Shown in pieces: positions 16,784 through 25,252 of a DNA stretch of 64,000 nt (the first letter of the stretch is position 1; every line of letters begins with the position of its first letter). A program made the translations under genes and the position numbers. The DNA comes from UBA1163 sp049513055 (GTDB taxonomy: Bacteria; Desulfobacterota; BSN033; UBA1163): the NCBI GenBank assembly GCA_049513055.1, contig JBEKWN010000009.1, forward strand, positions 35,354 through 99,353, read 5' to 3'. Below the pieces are notes generated by a model. That model had not been told where the DNA came from. It saw only the letters and a list, made by a program, of their open reading frames with translations, and ran no database searches.

Positions 16784-18745
16784 CTAAAAAGTGTAGGAGA
16801 GACCTCCGATAAAGTTACGCTCAGGTGAAGGATAATAAAATTGTGCCCCCGTGGCATTGACAACGCCGAATTCTGAAAACTTTTGATTGGTCAGGTTATT
16901 CACACCGACAAAGGCCTTCAATCCCTTCCAGGCGTAGGAGAGCTTTGCATCGATGGAATAATATCCATCCAGTTTATCCACCTTGTTAGCCCAATCACTG
17001 ATAAAGTATCGGGACCCTACAAGATTGGCTCTGGTGTTGAAGGATAAACCGCCCCATATTTGGACATCCGCGCCGACTGAGCCTTTATGCCTTGGAACAC
17101 CGGGAATGTCATTTCCTGAATAGGGTTCCTCCTGCAGGGTAGGCTTAATATAACTGTAGTTACCCCAAAGAGTGAGCCATTGGAGGGGTCTCACCTTTGC
17201 TCCTATTTCGATTCCCTGACGCCGAGTTTTGGGAAAGTTTTCATTGGCATATGTATAGGGGTTAAAGAAGATTTCGTTCCGGGTTTCGACCCAGAAGAGC
17301 GTCAGGTTAGCCTCGATCTGATCTGTAAAAGCATGGCGGACACCAGCCTCATACTGATATCCCGTTTGGGGTTTCATCCCGGGGTTCACCTGAAAGGTCG
17401 GGAAGAATTGGATCAATTCGTCAGAAACGGGGAAGCGGAAGCTCCTTTTTACACTAAGAAAGGCAGAAGATTTTTTGCCAAATAGATAGTCCAAGCCCAC
17501 GTTCCAGGCAGGCTCGTTATTGTTTTTTTTATCCTCTGCTCTGGGTACATCTTGGAAGAGGTCATAAGTCACCCACTCCTGGCGATAACCCATGGAGAGG
17601 ATCAGGCTCTTGAGGAGAGACAATTCATCCAATACATAGGCGCCTATCGATTGCTTCGTAACTTCTACCCGGTTTGATCCGAAGGACGACTCGGAGAAGA
17701 CGTTGGAATCCGAATGATAGAAATCGAGCCCGAGAGTTAATTTGTTAGGCAAGATCCAGAGGGGTTTTTCGAGAATGTATCTTGGAGTCACTCCCCAGGT
17801 GCTTAAATTTCTTTTGTCACTGAAGGAGTAGGATTGAAAGAGGTCCTTTACTTCTCTATTTCGGTAGGAAAGGTCCATTTCCAATCGACCGAGGTCCCAT
17901 AATTTGGCCTTTGCTCCCAGAGCGAGATACCAATCATTCGTTTTTGCTTTATCGTCAGGGGCAATTGTTGCCTGCCGGTCCGCTTCGTAAATGGCTTTAG
18001 GAAGGGCACCTGGCAAGCCTTGATCATCCTGATGGAAAGTTCCGCTCAGGTTGAAGCTGATGTTTTCATTCAAGTCATAGATAACCTTTCCTCCAACATC
18101 TTTTGCTCTTAAAAATCCATTCTCACGATATCCGTCTGTAGCATTATGACTCGCGTTGAGAATGGCAGACAGGGGACCCCATTTTCCACTCACGGAAGCA
18201 CTCTCTTTGTTGTAGCCGTAGCTTCCCCCCACTACTTCTGCTTTGGCAGAAAAAGGTTTTTCAGGCTTCTTCGTAATGATGTTGATTACCCCGCCCGCAG
18301 CATTATCCCCGTAAAGGACACTCCCCGAACCTCGAACGATTTCAATCCGTTCCACCTGGTCAAGCGGGATTTGGGTCCAGTCCACTCCGCTGAGGTCGAT
18401 TTCATTCACCCTTCTCCCATCTACTAATACGAGTGTATTGAGAGGACCTGTCTCCCCAAAACCCCTGATATCAACAGAGGCTGATTTTCCATTTCCGTAA
18501 ATATCCCGAACCTCAATATCTGCCTCGTTTCGGAGTAGATCAACCACGTTTTGTGCATTGGACTGTCCAATCTCCTCTTTCGTGATGACAGTAACGTTGG
18601 CAGGAATCTTCCTGATTTCCTGCTCATCCCGTGTGGCGGTGACAACGACCTTCTCAAGCGTCACTTCTTTGTCTTGTGCAAGAGAAAAGGATGGGAACAC
18701 TACAAAAAAGGTTAAAGATAAAAAGATGGAAATAAAATGTTTCAT
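16784..18745 (-). CDS. btuB: TonB-dependent outer-membrane receptor, BtuB-like
   Basis: A 653-residue outer-membrane receptor for cobamides. A signal peptide (residues 1-23) is followed by a TonB-box-like VTLEKVVVTATR, a plug domain with IRGFGETGPLNTLVLVDGRRVN and VERIEIVRGSGSVLYGDNAAGGVINIITK, and a beta-barrel ending in the outer-membrane signature NFIGGLSYTF. The start ATG 18745 has a strong ribosome site (GGGGAGGTG). It is the first gene behind a cobalamin riboswitch, which makes vitamin B12 the likely substrate. Energy would come from an ExbB/ExbD/TonB system like the one at 21840-23837. Confidence 0.9.
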   Translation of the reverse strand: MKHFISIFLSLTFFVVFPSFSLAQDKEVTLEKVVVTATRDEQEIRKIPANVTVITKEEIGQSNAQNVVDLLRNEADIEVRDIYGNGKSASVDIRGFGETGPLNTLVLVDGRRVNEIDLSGVDWTQIPLDQVERIEIVRGSGSVLYGDNAAGGVINIITKKPEKPFSAKAEVVGGSYGYNKESASVSGKWGPLSAILNASHNATDGYRENGFLRAKDVGGKVIYDLNENISFNLSGTFHQDDQGLPGALPKAIYEADRQATIAPDDKAKTNDWYLALGAKAKLWDLGRLEMDLSYRNREVKDLFQSYSFSDKRNLSTWGVTPRYILEKPLWILPNKLTLGLDFYHSDSNVFSESSFGSNRVEVTKQSIGAYVLDELSLLKSLILSMGYRQEWVTYDLFQDVPRAEDKKNNNEPAWNVGLDYLFGKKSSAFLSVKRSFRFPVSDELIQFFPTFQVNPGMKPQTGYQYEAGVRHAFTDQIEANLTLFWVETRNEIFFNPYTYANENFPKTRRQGIEIGAKVRPLQWLTLWGNYSYIKPTLQEEPYSGNDIPGVPRHKGSVGADVQIWGGLSFNTRANLVGSRYFISDWANKVDKLDGYYSIDAKLSYAWKGLKAFVGVNNLTNQKFSEFGVVNATGAQFYYPSPERNFIGGLSYTF

Positions 18746-18832
18746 AAAGCACCTCCCCGACCCATCCTATGGGTCAAAAAATTTTTGGACGACCCCGAAC
18801 CATATTAGTTCGGGGCCAGGGGAAAAGGGTTC

Positions 18833-18873
18833 AAAAAAAATCCCCAGCCTTCGTATTGAAAACTGGGGATTTT
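18833..18873 (-). terminator. Intrinsic terminator of the cobalamin riboswitch
   Basis: On the minus strand AATCCCCAG and CTGGGGATT form a stem around a 14-nt loop and are followed by eight Ts. It lies about 55 nt downstream of the aptamer and ahead of btuB, as expected for a B12-induced termination switch. Confidence 0.75.
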
Positions 18874-18924
18874 ACCCGCTTGCACCCTTCACAGTCTTAT
18901 CCTCGAAGACCTTTCCGTGAAGAA

Positions 18925-19122
18925 TATCCAGGCAGGTTTTCTGACTCTCCCGACCTTAACTCGCCTTCCCATCCTGAGTGTGTCCAAGGACAGTGGCTTT
19001 TTTGTTAAGGCACTTATCCCGCAATTTTAAAAAATGCGGGATCAGGACTACAGCGGCGGGTCCGTCCCCGACTTTCTCCGTCTAAACGAAGATCACGGGG
19101 TTCCCTTTTCCTGGGTATCACC
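18925..19122 (-). promoter_or_regulatory. Cobalamin (B12) riboswitch
   Basis: The minus strand has the cobalamin aptamer signature: AAAGGGAA, GGACGGACCCGCCGCTGTA, the GCCACTG element, GGGAAGGCG and the closing B12 box AGTCAGAAAACCTGCC. The P1 stem forms between ATACCCAGG (19111-19119) and CCTGGATAT (18924-18932). It precedes btuB and the cobamide salvage operon and is followed by a terminator. Confidence 0.93.
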
Positions 19123-19136
19123 GTTGGAATAATTTC

Positions 19137-19165
19137 TTTTAACAAATTTTAAAATGGTCTGTCAA
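19137..19165 (-). promoter_or_regulatory. Sigma70 promoter driving the riboswitch and btuB operon
   Basis: Minus-strand TTGACA (19160-19165) and TTAAAA (19137-19142) are separated by 17 nt, placing the transcription start a few bases before the riboswitch P1 stem. Confidence 0.65.
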
Positions 19166-19241
19166 GTTTTTTCCTTTGACTTCTCTAACCTTCCGATCCT
19201 TCTTTCTACCTCAACCATTCAAAAAAAGAGGGATAGTTTGG

Positions 19242-19937
19242 TTACTTCGGATTATGAGATTCTGTATCCTTGAAAATCTCATCGCTGAGTCCCACATTGA
19301 CCCTGTAATTCGAATAGGTGATTTGGATCTTGCCAGTGATGCTCTTGGTCCTCTGTCCAAACTGGGTGAATTCCTTCATCCCGCTTGGTTCCTCAGAGGG
19401 TATGTCAAGCTGGAGATCAATATGTGTCGGGAGTTCAAAACCGTCAAACATTCCATATTCAATGGCGGCTTTGATTTCCCTTCCTTCGGAGGGTGAAATT
19501 TTAATTTCTCTGATCAGGTTGCGGTCAGTGTCTATCGTCAATACTAAACCCTTGTTATAGGTGTTCATATCCGTTGGAGTGAGTCTCAGCCTTACTGCTT
19601 TTCTACCGTCATAGATCAAGCGCTCTAGAAGTCTGACCTCGAAATCCTTTTTCTTGAACAGAGAGGGATTGAAATATCCACCCTCCTTAGGAAAGAAGAA
19701 GACTTTTTTTGACTCCACTTTCATTTTGTCGGGAGCCTTGAAGTAAAGCCTGGCTTGCATATCCGGCGCCTTGAGAGCTTCTATATCAAAATGCACATTG
19801 ACATCAACCCTGTAGTCCTTCAACCCGGAATATTTTTTTTCTATTGAATCGAGGTAGCGAGTAGTATCTTCCTGAGCCTGAATCCATTCAGATGAAAGGA
19901 GAAAAAGAATTCCTGCCAATAATAAAACCTTCTTCAA
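19242..19937 (-). CDS. LolA/outer-membrane lipoprotein-sorting-like periplasmic protein
   Basis: A 231-residue exported protein. The signal peptide LKKVLLLAGILFLLSS..QA follows a TTG start at 19937, which overlaps the permease stop (TTGA) and has GAAAGG upstream; a longer frame from 20036 lies inside the permease gene and is rejected. The mature part begins YLDSIEKKYSGLKDYRVDVNVHFDIEAL and has the LolA-like beta layout (ARLYFKAPDKMKVESK, GLVLTIDTDRNLIREI). It may bind a lipid or receive substrate from the ABC exporter encoded just upstream. Substrate unknown. Confidence 0.7.
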   Translation of the reverse strand: MKKVLLLAGILFLLSSEWIQAQEDTTRYLDSIEKKYSGLKDYRVDVNVHFDIEALKAPDMQARLYFKAPDKMKVESKKVFFFPKEGGYFNPSLFKKKDFEVRLLERLIYDGRKAVRLRLTPTDMNTYNKGLVLTIDTDRNLIREIKISPSEGREIKAAIEYGMFDGFELPTHIDLQLDIPSEEPSGMKEFTQFGQRTKSITGKIQITYSNYRVNVGLSDEIFKDTESHNPK

Positions 19938-20776
19938 CTCTTTATATCCTTTCTCTTGAAGACTACAAAAGCAATCGAAAACAAACCGATATTGTGGAGA
20001 CCGAGAATCAATGCTGACCTCGCTATCTCCTGCCACGGTATCGGGTCATCAAAAAATCGCTGCCAGAAGATCATATAGGTTGTGAAGAGATAGGGACTAA
20101 GCATTCGGAAGAAATCAAAGGGGAAATTTCCGAGAACAAGGAAGACGATGACTACAGCCATCGTGCCAATAATCGGGCCGATGGAGTTCTCCGCCAACGT
20201 CGAAAAAAGAAAGGCGAGTGAAGCCACCACCGTCATGGACCAGACAGCGGCTGTAAAGGCAAGGAGCATTCTAAGGGGGACTTCCGCCTCGGGAATAAAA
20301 ACGATCCGTAATTTGGTTTGATAATTTATCATTAAGTCACCGTGGCCAAACAAGAGAAGACCAAGGGTGATGCATATCAAAGCGAGAAAGATAACCAGTC
20401 CTGTTGTGTAAAAAAGGGTTGTCAGGTATTTGGCTGTAATGATCTTACTTCGAGAAGGGGGTCGTATCAACAGAAGCCTCATTGTCCCAGCCGTGGCTTC
20501 ACTTGAGACAATGTCTCCGCCAACAAGGGTGATGAAAAAGGGGATGTGGATATGAAGACTATTCATGATGAAGGCCGTAATGAACCAGCCATTCAGGACA
20601 TTCCCAAAGATGAGAAAATCCTTCTGGAAAGATCTCATCATACGGTAAAGGATCTCATTGGCACTTAATTTCATCACCACTTCAGTCATAATGACAATCA
20701 AAGCGATGAAACCAAAACTGATGTACGTGCGCCATCGGCTGAATGTCTTATAGGTCTCTAACCAGAAGAGCTTCAT
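19934..20776 (-). CDS. ABC-2 type transporter permease
   Basis: A 280-residue membrane protein with about six hydrophobic spans, starting KLFWLETYKTFSRWRTYISFG and carrying the EATAGTMRLLLIRPPSRSKIITAKY stretch typical of ABC-2 permeases. It overlaps the ATPase gene by 4 nt at its start and the LolA-like gene by 4 nt at its end, so the three form one translationally coupled unit. The exported substrate is not evident; with a LolA-like partner, a lipid or an envelope factor is plausible. Confidence 0.82.
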   Translation of the reverse strand: MKLFWLETYKTFSRWRTYISFGFIALIVIMTEVVMKLSANEILYRMMRSFQKDFLIFGNVLNGWFITAFIMNSLHIHIPFFITLVGGDIVSSEATAGTMRLLLIRPPSRSKIITAKYLTTLFYTTGLVIFLALICITLGLLLFGHGDLMINYQTKLRIVFIPEAEVPLRMLLAFTAAVWSMTVVASLAFLFSTLAENSIGPIIGTMAVVIVFLVLGNFPFDFFRMLSPYLFTTYMIFWQRFFDDPIPWQEIARSALILGLHNIGLFSIAFVVFKRKDIKS

Positions 20777-21705
20777 ATCTCAGATGTCCCTTCGGTGATC
20801 TTTAAAAAGAAATCCTCGAGTGTTCGATGTGGATAAAATGATGAAATCTCGATATGATTCGAAACAAGAAACTTGTTCAACTCGGAAGCGTGACCGGGTT
20901 CAACGCGCAATTCGATCTTACTGTCCTCGGCTGAGAGGACCTCAACCCAAGGGAGTTTCCTGAGGAGTTCGATTGCTGAGTCAAGAGGTGAAACCTGGAT
21001 GGAATACTCCGTTGGTTCTCCGCCAAGCAGTTCAGAAACAGACCCCTGTGTAACCAGTTCACCCCGATTGATCACAGCCATCCTCGTGGCAACCAATTCA
21101 ACTTCAGAAAGGAGGTGAGAAGAAAGGAAGATGGTCATTTCTTTCTCCCTGGCGAGCTTCTTGATCAGCCCTCTGACTTCTTTCATTCCCTGTGGATCGA
21201 GTCCTGCAGTCGGTTCGTCAAGGATGATCAGTTCTGGTTCAGTCAGCAGAGCCTGAGCGATTCCAAGTCTTTGCTTCATTCCGTGCGAAAAGGTCTTGAC
21301 TTTTTCAAAAGCACGCGATGCCAACCCCACCATTTGGAGAGCTTCCATGATCTCTTCTTTTCGGACACTGCGGGTCATCGAGCCGAGTATCTCAAGATTT
21401 TTGTAAGCCGAAAGGTACAGGTAGAAATCCGGTTTCTCGACGATTCCACAGACCCGTGAAAGAACGGCACTGCGGTTTTTATGAAGATCCATTCCGAAAA
21501 TTTCAATCGAGCCGGCGGTAGGCCTGAGGAGCGTTAGGATCATTCGTATGGTCGTACTTTTCCCTGCGCCGTTTGGACCGAGGAAACAAAAAACATCGCC
21601 GCGGTGGACTTCAATATTTAAACCCTTGGCAGCCCAGCGCTTTCCAAACCTCTTGCTCAAATCATTGGTTCGCAGAACAACTTCTTTGTGGAAAAGGTCT
21701 TCCAT
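20773..21705 (-). CDS. ABC transporter ATP-binding protein
   Basis: A 310-residue ABC-2-type ATPase. Walker A is GPNGAGKST, the signature region is FSHGMKQRLGIAQALL (H in place of the usual G in LSGGQ), Walker B is LIILDEPTAGLD and the H-loop is FLSSHLLSEVE. A C-terminal extension of about 90 residues after the nucleotide-binding domain is common in this class. ATG 21705 is preferred over TTG 21717. It pairs with the permease immediately downstream. Confidence 0.88.
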   Translation of the reverse strand: MEDLFHKEVVLRTNDLSKRFGKRWAAKGLNIEVHRGDVFCFLGPNGAGKSTTIRMILTLLRPTAGSIEIFGMDLHKNRSAVLSRVCGIVEKPDFYLYLSAYKNLEILGSMTRSVRKEEIMEALQMVGLASRAFEKVKTFSHGMKQRLGIAQALLTEPELIILDEPTAGLDPQGMKEVRGLIKKLAREKEMTIFLSSHLLSEVELVATRMAVINRGELVTQGSVSELLGGEPTEYSIQVSPLDSAIELLRKLPWVEVLSAEDSKIELRVEPGHASELNKFLVSNHIEISSFYPHRTLEDFFLKITEGTSEI

Positions 21706-21839
21706 GACATTAAACAAACCAGGAAACTTCTATTTGTTCTCTCCTCTTTTTTTATCAATGATGGATCTTAACTCTATCATTCAAATCGAGATTTTCAAGT
21801 AGAATTTGGCCATCTGATTCTGGAGTTCAATCGGGTCGC

Positions 21840-22811
21840 TTAATCCGGATGGAAACGGAATCCCATCTCAAGGGTATTATCACTAAATTCTTTGGGAATG
21901 GGAGGAAAGGGTTCAGCCTTCCTAATCGCCCGCATTGTACTCTTGTCATAAAGGGCATTGCCAGACATTTTTTCAAACCATGATTTCTGAATTTTCCCTT
22001 CCCTCTCTATGACGATGACGATGATTGTTTCCAGGTTTGTTTTTCCCTTGGGAAGATCTCCAGGGAGAGCCCATTCCTTTTTTATTTTTGCCCATATCAT
22101 ATTGTAGTAATCGTTCAGCTTTGATTCCAATGCGGAGGAACCTCCGAAGGGAGAACCCCACGGTGACCCTCCTGTTGGAGAACCAGCCGACCCGGATCCG
22201 GTTCCAGTTCCCAATCCCGCTCCTGTTCCAGACCCGGAGCCAGGCCCGGATAGACGAGCCGTTGAAGGTTCCTCTGTCGATCCCTTTTCCAATTTCTCAC
22301 GACGGGCTACTCTTTTTTGAATTTGATCAAGGGCTGCTTTCTTATCAATTTCCTCGATGGCCTCTTGAAGATGCTTATAGGACTTTTCCTTTTGAGATCT
22401 TTTCAAGCCTTCGGTGATCTCATTTCCTGTCACGCGCTCATTTGATTTTTGTTTCTTCGTCACATAAGGCACTTCTCCCTTTTTTGATTCTGTCGTCCTT
22501 GATTTCTCAACAGGTTTGATTTTTTCACCCGGCTGGGAAGCAGGCAATCCTCTGGGAGAACCCGGGAGTCCTGGAATGGATCTACCTAACGGAGTTCCGT
22601 CTCCGTGAGGGGAAAAGGGCCGAAGTGTAACCCGATAAACAGATAGCCCCATTTTTGTAATCGTAGTCTTCAGGCCGAAGCTCAGGATGGCAACAAGGGT
22701 AATATGAAGTAGCAGTGAGAAAACCCCCGCTTTCAGCAATGCGCTCTGATCAAGAGAAGGCGGGTCATTCAAAAGATGAGATCTTTCCCTCCCTTTTTGT
22801 AATCTTGTCAT
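21840..22811 (-). CDS. tonB: TonB/TolA-like energy transducer
   Basis: A 323-residue periplasm-spanning protein with one N-terminal membrane helix (about residues 26-50), a long charged and Pro/Lys-rich middle, a Gly/Ser-rich linker (about 195-225) and a C-terminal TonB/TolA-type domain (NLETIIVIVIEREGKI, SWFEKMSGN, FPPIPKEF). Its start overlaps the exbD stop. It transmits proton-motive energy from ExbB/ExbD to outer-membrane receptors such as the BtuB at 16784. A TolA role with TolQ/TolR-type partners is the alternative. Confidence 0.75.
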   Translation of the reverse strand: MTRLQKGRERSHLLNDPPSLDQSALLKAGVFSLLLHITLVAILSFGLKTTITKMGLSVYRVTLRPFSPHGDGTPLGRSIPGLPGSPRGLPASQPGEKIKPVEKSRTTESKKGEVPYVTKKQKSNERVTGNEITEGLKRSQKEKSYKHLQEAIEEIDKKAALDQIQKRVARREKLEKGSTEEPSTARLSGPGSGSGTGAGLGTGTGSGSAGSPTGGSPWGSPFGGSSALESKLNDYYNMIWAKIKKEWALPGDLPKGKTNLETIIVIVIEREGKIQKSWFEKMSGNALYDKSTMRAIRKAEPFPPIPKEFSDNTLEMGFRFHPD

Positions 22812-23209
22812 TTTTTCAACTCTATCCCTAAGCCAGGGTTCTTCACGCCCGATCGCGTTAAGACATCCATCACTTGTATCACGGAATCATATTTGACATT
22901 CTTATCCCCGTTAATAATTACAGAGACATCGGGTTTACTCCGTACCATTGCTGTCAGTCTATATTTCAATGTATCTAAATCAAGTCTCTTATCCTCCAGA
23001 AAAACTTCGCCTTGAGCATTGATGTTGATGATGATATCTCGGGATGTCTCCTCAGATTTTGATGCCTGGGGCAATTGTACTTTCATGCTGGATTGGTAAA
23101 TGAAAGGGGTGGCTATCATGAAGATGATCAATAGAACCAGAACCACATCGGTAAAAGGGGTGATATTAATTTCTGCTATTAATTTGGATCTTCTCATTTC
23201 CCTCTTCAT
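22808..23209 (-). CDS. exbD: ExbD/TolR biopolymer transport protein
   Basis: A 133-residue inner-membrane protein with the ExbD signature: INITPFTDVVLVLLIIFMIATPF holds the single membrane helix with the essential Asp, followed by a periplasmic domain (KVQLPQAS, IININAQGEVFLE, VIINGDKNVKYDSVIQVMDVL). One base separates it from exbB and it overlaps tonB, so the three are one operon. It is intact, unlike the decayed copy near 12120-12540. Confidence 0.9.
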   Translation of the reverse strand: MKREMRRSKLIAEINITPFTDVVLVLLIIFMIATPFIYQSSMKVQLPQASKSEETSRDIIININAQGEVFLEDKRLDLDTLKYRLTAMVRSKPDVSVIINGDKNVKYDSVIQVMDVLTRSGVKNPGLGIELKK

Positions 23210-23210
23210 G

Positions 23211-23837
23211 TTATTGATTCCCCCCGGTCAGGTCGATGAATTCGGAGGCACATAATTCCATATCATTGATAAAATGTTCAACTCTTTTTATGAAATAATT
23301 GAATGCGATCACTGCGGGGACAGCCACCAAAAGCCCCATGGCTGTACAGACCAGTGCTTCGGCTACTCCCCCGATGACGATACTCATCCCGCCGGCTCCG
23401 GCTGCGGCAATATCATGAAATGCCCTGATGATCCCCAGGACTGTCCCAAAGAGCCCGATATAAACAGCCGTATTTCCAATGGTTCCCACGATGCTTGTAA
23501 AGCGTTCTAATTTTGTGGTTTCCACAGTAATCTCTCGCTCCATCGCATTGGATATTTCTTTTTCATGGTGATCATGGAGTTCAAGTCCGGAATAAATAAC
23601 ATTCGAAAAGGGAGCATCCGTGTCCTTGCAGATTTCCATTGCCCTTTCAATATTACCGCTTTTTAATGCCCTTTTTATTCCTGTCATAAATTCCGATCTT
23701 TTGGTTCTGGATCGTTTTCTGTAATAAAAAATCCTTTCTAAAAGGATGGTGATGGACAAAAAAGAGCAGAATAGTAAGATATACATCGTGAAACCACCTA
23801 TCTGAAGTATTTCCCAGATTGTTTTTCCCGCAAACAT
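23211..23837 (-). CDS. exbB: ExbB/TolQ proton channel protein
   Basis: A 208-residue MotA/TolQ/ExbB-family protein with three membrane spans: near residues 15-38, and two in the conserved C-terminal block TAVYIGLFGTVLGIIRAFHDIAAAG ... GVAEALVCTAMGLLVAVPAVIAFNYF. It forms the proton-conducting complex with ExbD. A strong ribosome site (GGAGGAGG) precedes ATG 23837. First gene of the exbB-exbD-tonB operon. Confidence 0.9.
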   Translation of the reverse strand: MFAGKTIWEILQIGGFTMYILLFCSFLSITILLERIFYYRKRSRTKRSEFMTGIKRALKSGNIERAMEICKDTDAPFSNVIYSGLELHDHHEKEISNAMEREITVETTKLERFTSIVGTIGNTAVYIGLFGTVLGIIRAFHDIAAAGAGGMSIVIGGVAEALVCTAMGLLVAVPAVIAFNYFIKRVEHFINDMELCASEFIDLTGGNQ

Positions 23838-23963
23838 CTAATCCTCCTCCTTCAAAAAATACTTTATTCCTTTTGCCAAGACGTTATGAAGCCATCTTTG
23901 GTAATAAATATCGCTCATCTATCCGAATTTGGCAAGAATTACTTACAGGCTCATTTTAGGAGG

Positions 23964-24890
23964 TCAAGATGGATTCAAGAATTTTTGAGTCTCTTTCAGG
24001 GTGGGGATTCCTTTTCTTCCGCCAAGTTCTCGGCATTTAAGGGCAGCCACTGCATTGGCAAACCTTAAAATCTCTGCCACCTCCCAATTTTGAAGGAGGC
24101 CATATATAAATCCTCCGTGGAAGACATCGCCTGCGCCAGTGGTATCCACGGCCTTTACTTTGAATCCTTCAGCATAGATAAATTCCCCATTGACCATGGC
24201 CATGGCACCTTCGTGCCCCAGAGTGGTACACAGAAATCCAGGGGTATACTTTTGGAGTTCGAGAAGAGCCTTTTCTCGATCTGAAATTCCGGTGTAGAGC
24301 ATAGGGAATCGTGAAGAGGTGATGACGAAATCAATTTCTTTAATCAACTCAGAAGTGAGAGGTTCTACTTTGTCGAGGTCAATGACAATTGGAATTCCTT
24401 CCTCCTTTGCCCACCTGGCACATTGAATAGCGGCGTGGATGTCGTGACCATCTAAGTGGAGGAGTTTTCCAGAGCAGACCTCCTCTTTCCGAAGTTCTCC
24501 TTCGCGGTACATCAATCGTTCGTCTCGATTCCAAATGATCGTCCGTTCTCCAGAGGGACCCTCCACAATGATCATGGCAAACTGGTTTGTGGCATTGGGC
24601 TCGATCGTCACCGAAGAGACATCCACTCCCTCCTGGTGAATGGAATGGAGAGAGAATTGGCCCAGCTTATCCTCTCCGACTTTTCCAATATATTTCGTTT
24701 TCACACCCCATCGACTCAGGGCCACCATGGCTGTGGCCACCTGGCCTCCTCCCTGTTTGGAAAACCGGAGCATCTCCATTTTTGAATTCGGAGTAGGGAA
24801 TTCTGGAACCACACTGAGGAAGTCCACAGAGTTGAGGCCTATCCCCACCACATCAAAAGGTTTGTCTTGAAGTGGAAGATTAAATCGCAT
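23964..24890 (-). CDS. PfkB-family carbohydrate kinase
   Basis: A 308-residue ribokinase-superfamily sugar kinase. The N-terminal sugar-binding part has GIGLNSVDF, FSKQGGGQVATAMVALSRWG and KVGEDKLGQ; the C-terminal catalytic motif is VDTTGAGDVFHGGF with the Asp base in GAGD. The likely substrate is a ketose, nucleoside or other sugar; sequence alone does not tell. It is a single gene between the exbB operon and the cassette array and may mark the old chromosomal neighbour of glmU. Confidence 0.87.
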   Translation of the reverse strand: MRFNLPLQDKPFDVVGIGLNSVDFLSVVPEFPTPNSKMEMLRFSKQGGGQVATAMVALSRWGVKTKYIGKVGEDKLGQFSLHSIHQEGVDVSSVTIEPNATNQFAMIIVEGPSGERTIIWNRDERLMYREGELRKEEVCSGKLLHLDGHDIHAAIQCARWAKEEGIPIVIDLDKVEPLTSELIKEIDFVITSSRFPMLYTGISDREKALLELQKYTPGFLCTTLGHEGAMAMVNGEFIYAEGFKVKAVDTTGAGDVFHGGFIYGLLQNWEVAEILRFANAVAALKCRELGGRKGIPTLKETQKFLNPS

Positions 24891-25139
24891 GTCTTTCTAT
24901 TTACAGATTTTTGGGTAAGTTTTCAAGGATTCAAATCATTTTTGTTGACTTTTTTGTCACAGATTAATATATTCCAAACAAAATAGAGGCCATCCGTCAA
25001 TATCTTTCAACCCTTTAGCCATGTAGTTAGGGTGGACATATGGTCTGAAGATGAATGGATACCCCATTTCTGAAAAGGAATGGGTTTTTTTGTCTCATCA
25101 GTCTCGTTAGAGAAAAGGCTCCAAAGTTCCCAACAAACT

Positions 25140-25201
25140 TTCTAACGGGGCTTGCCATGGGGGTGTACCTCTCAACCAGTTCGGATGTGAGCGAGTTAGC
25201 C
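25140..25201 (+). repeat. Candidate degenerate attC site (attC0)
   Basis: TTCTAAC (25140-25146) and GTTAGCC (25195-25201) are R''- and R'-type boxes 62 bp apart. The inner arms pair imperfectly (GCT..CAT with ATG..AGC). If real, the first gene-bearing cassette starts at 25195, which agrees with a coding start at 25253. Weaker than the other four sites. Confidence 0.35.
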
Positions 25202-25252
25202 GCTTATTGCAAGTATTTTTGCCAGAACCAAAGAAAAGCATACAGAGACCGA

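Noticed and set aside
25055..25252. N-terminal extension of the Ntn-hydrolase frame
   Set aside because: It would bury the Thr nucleophile, crosses R'/R''-like boxes and has no ribosome site.
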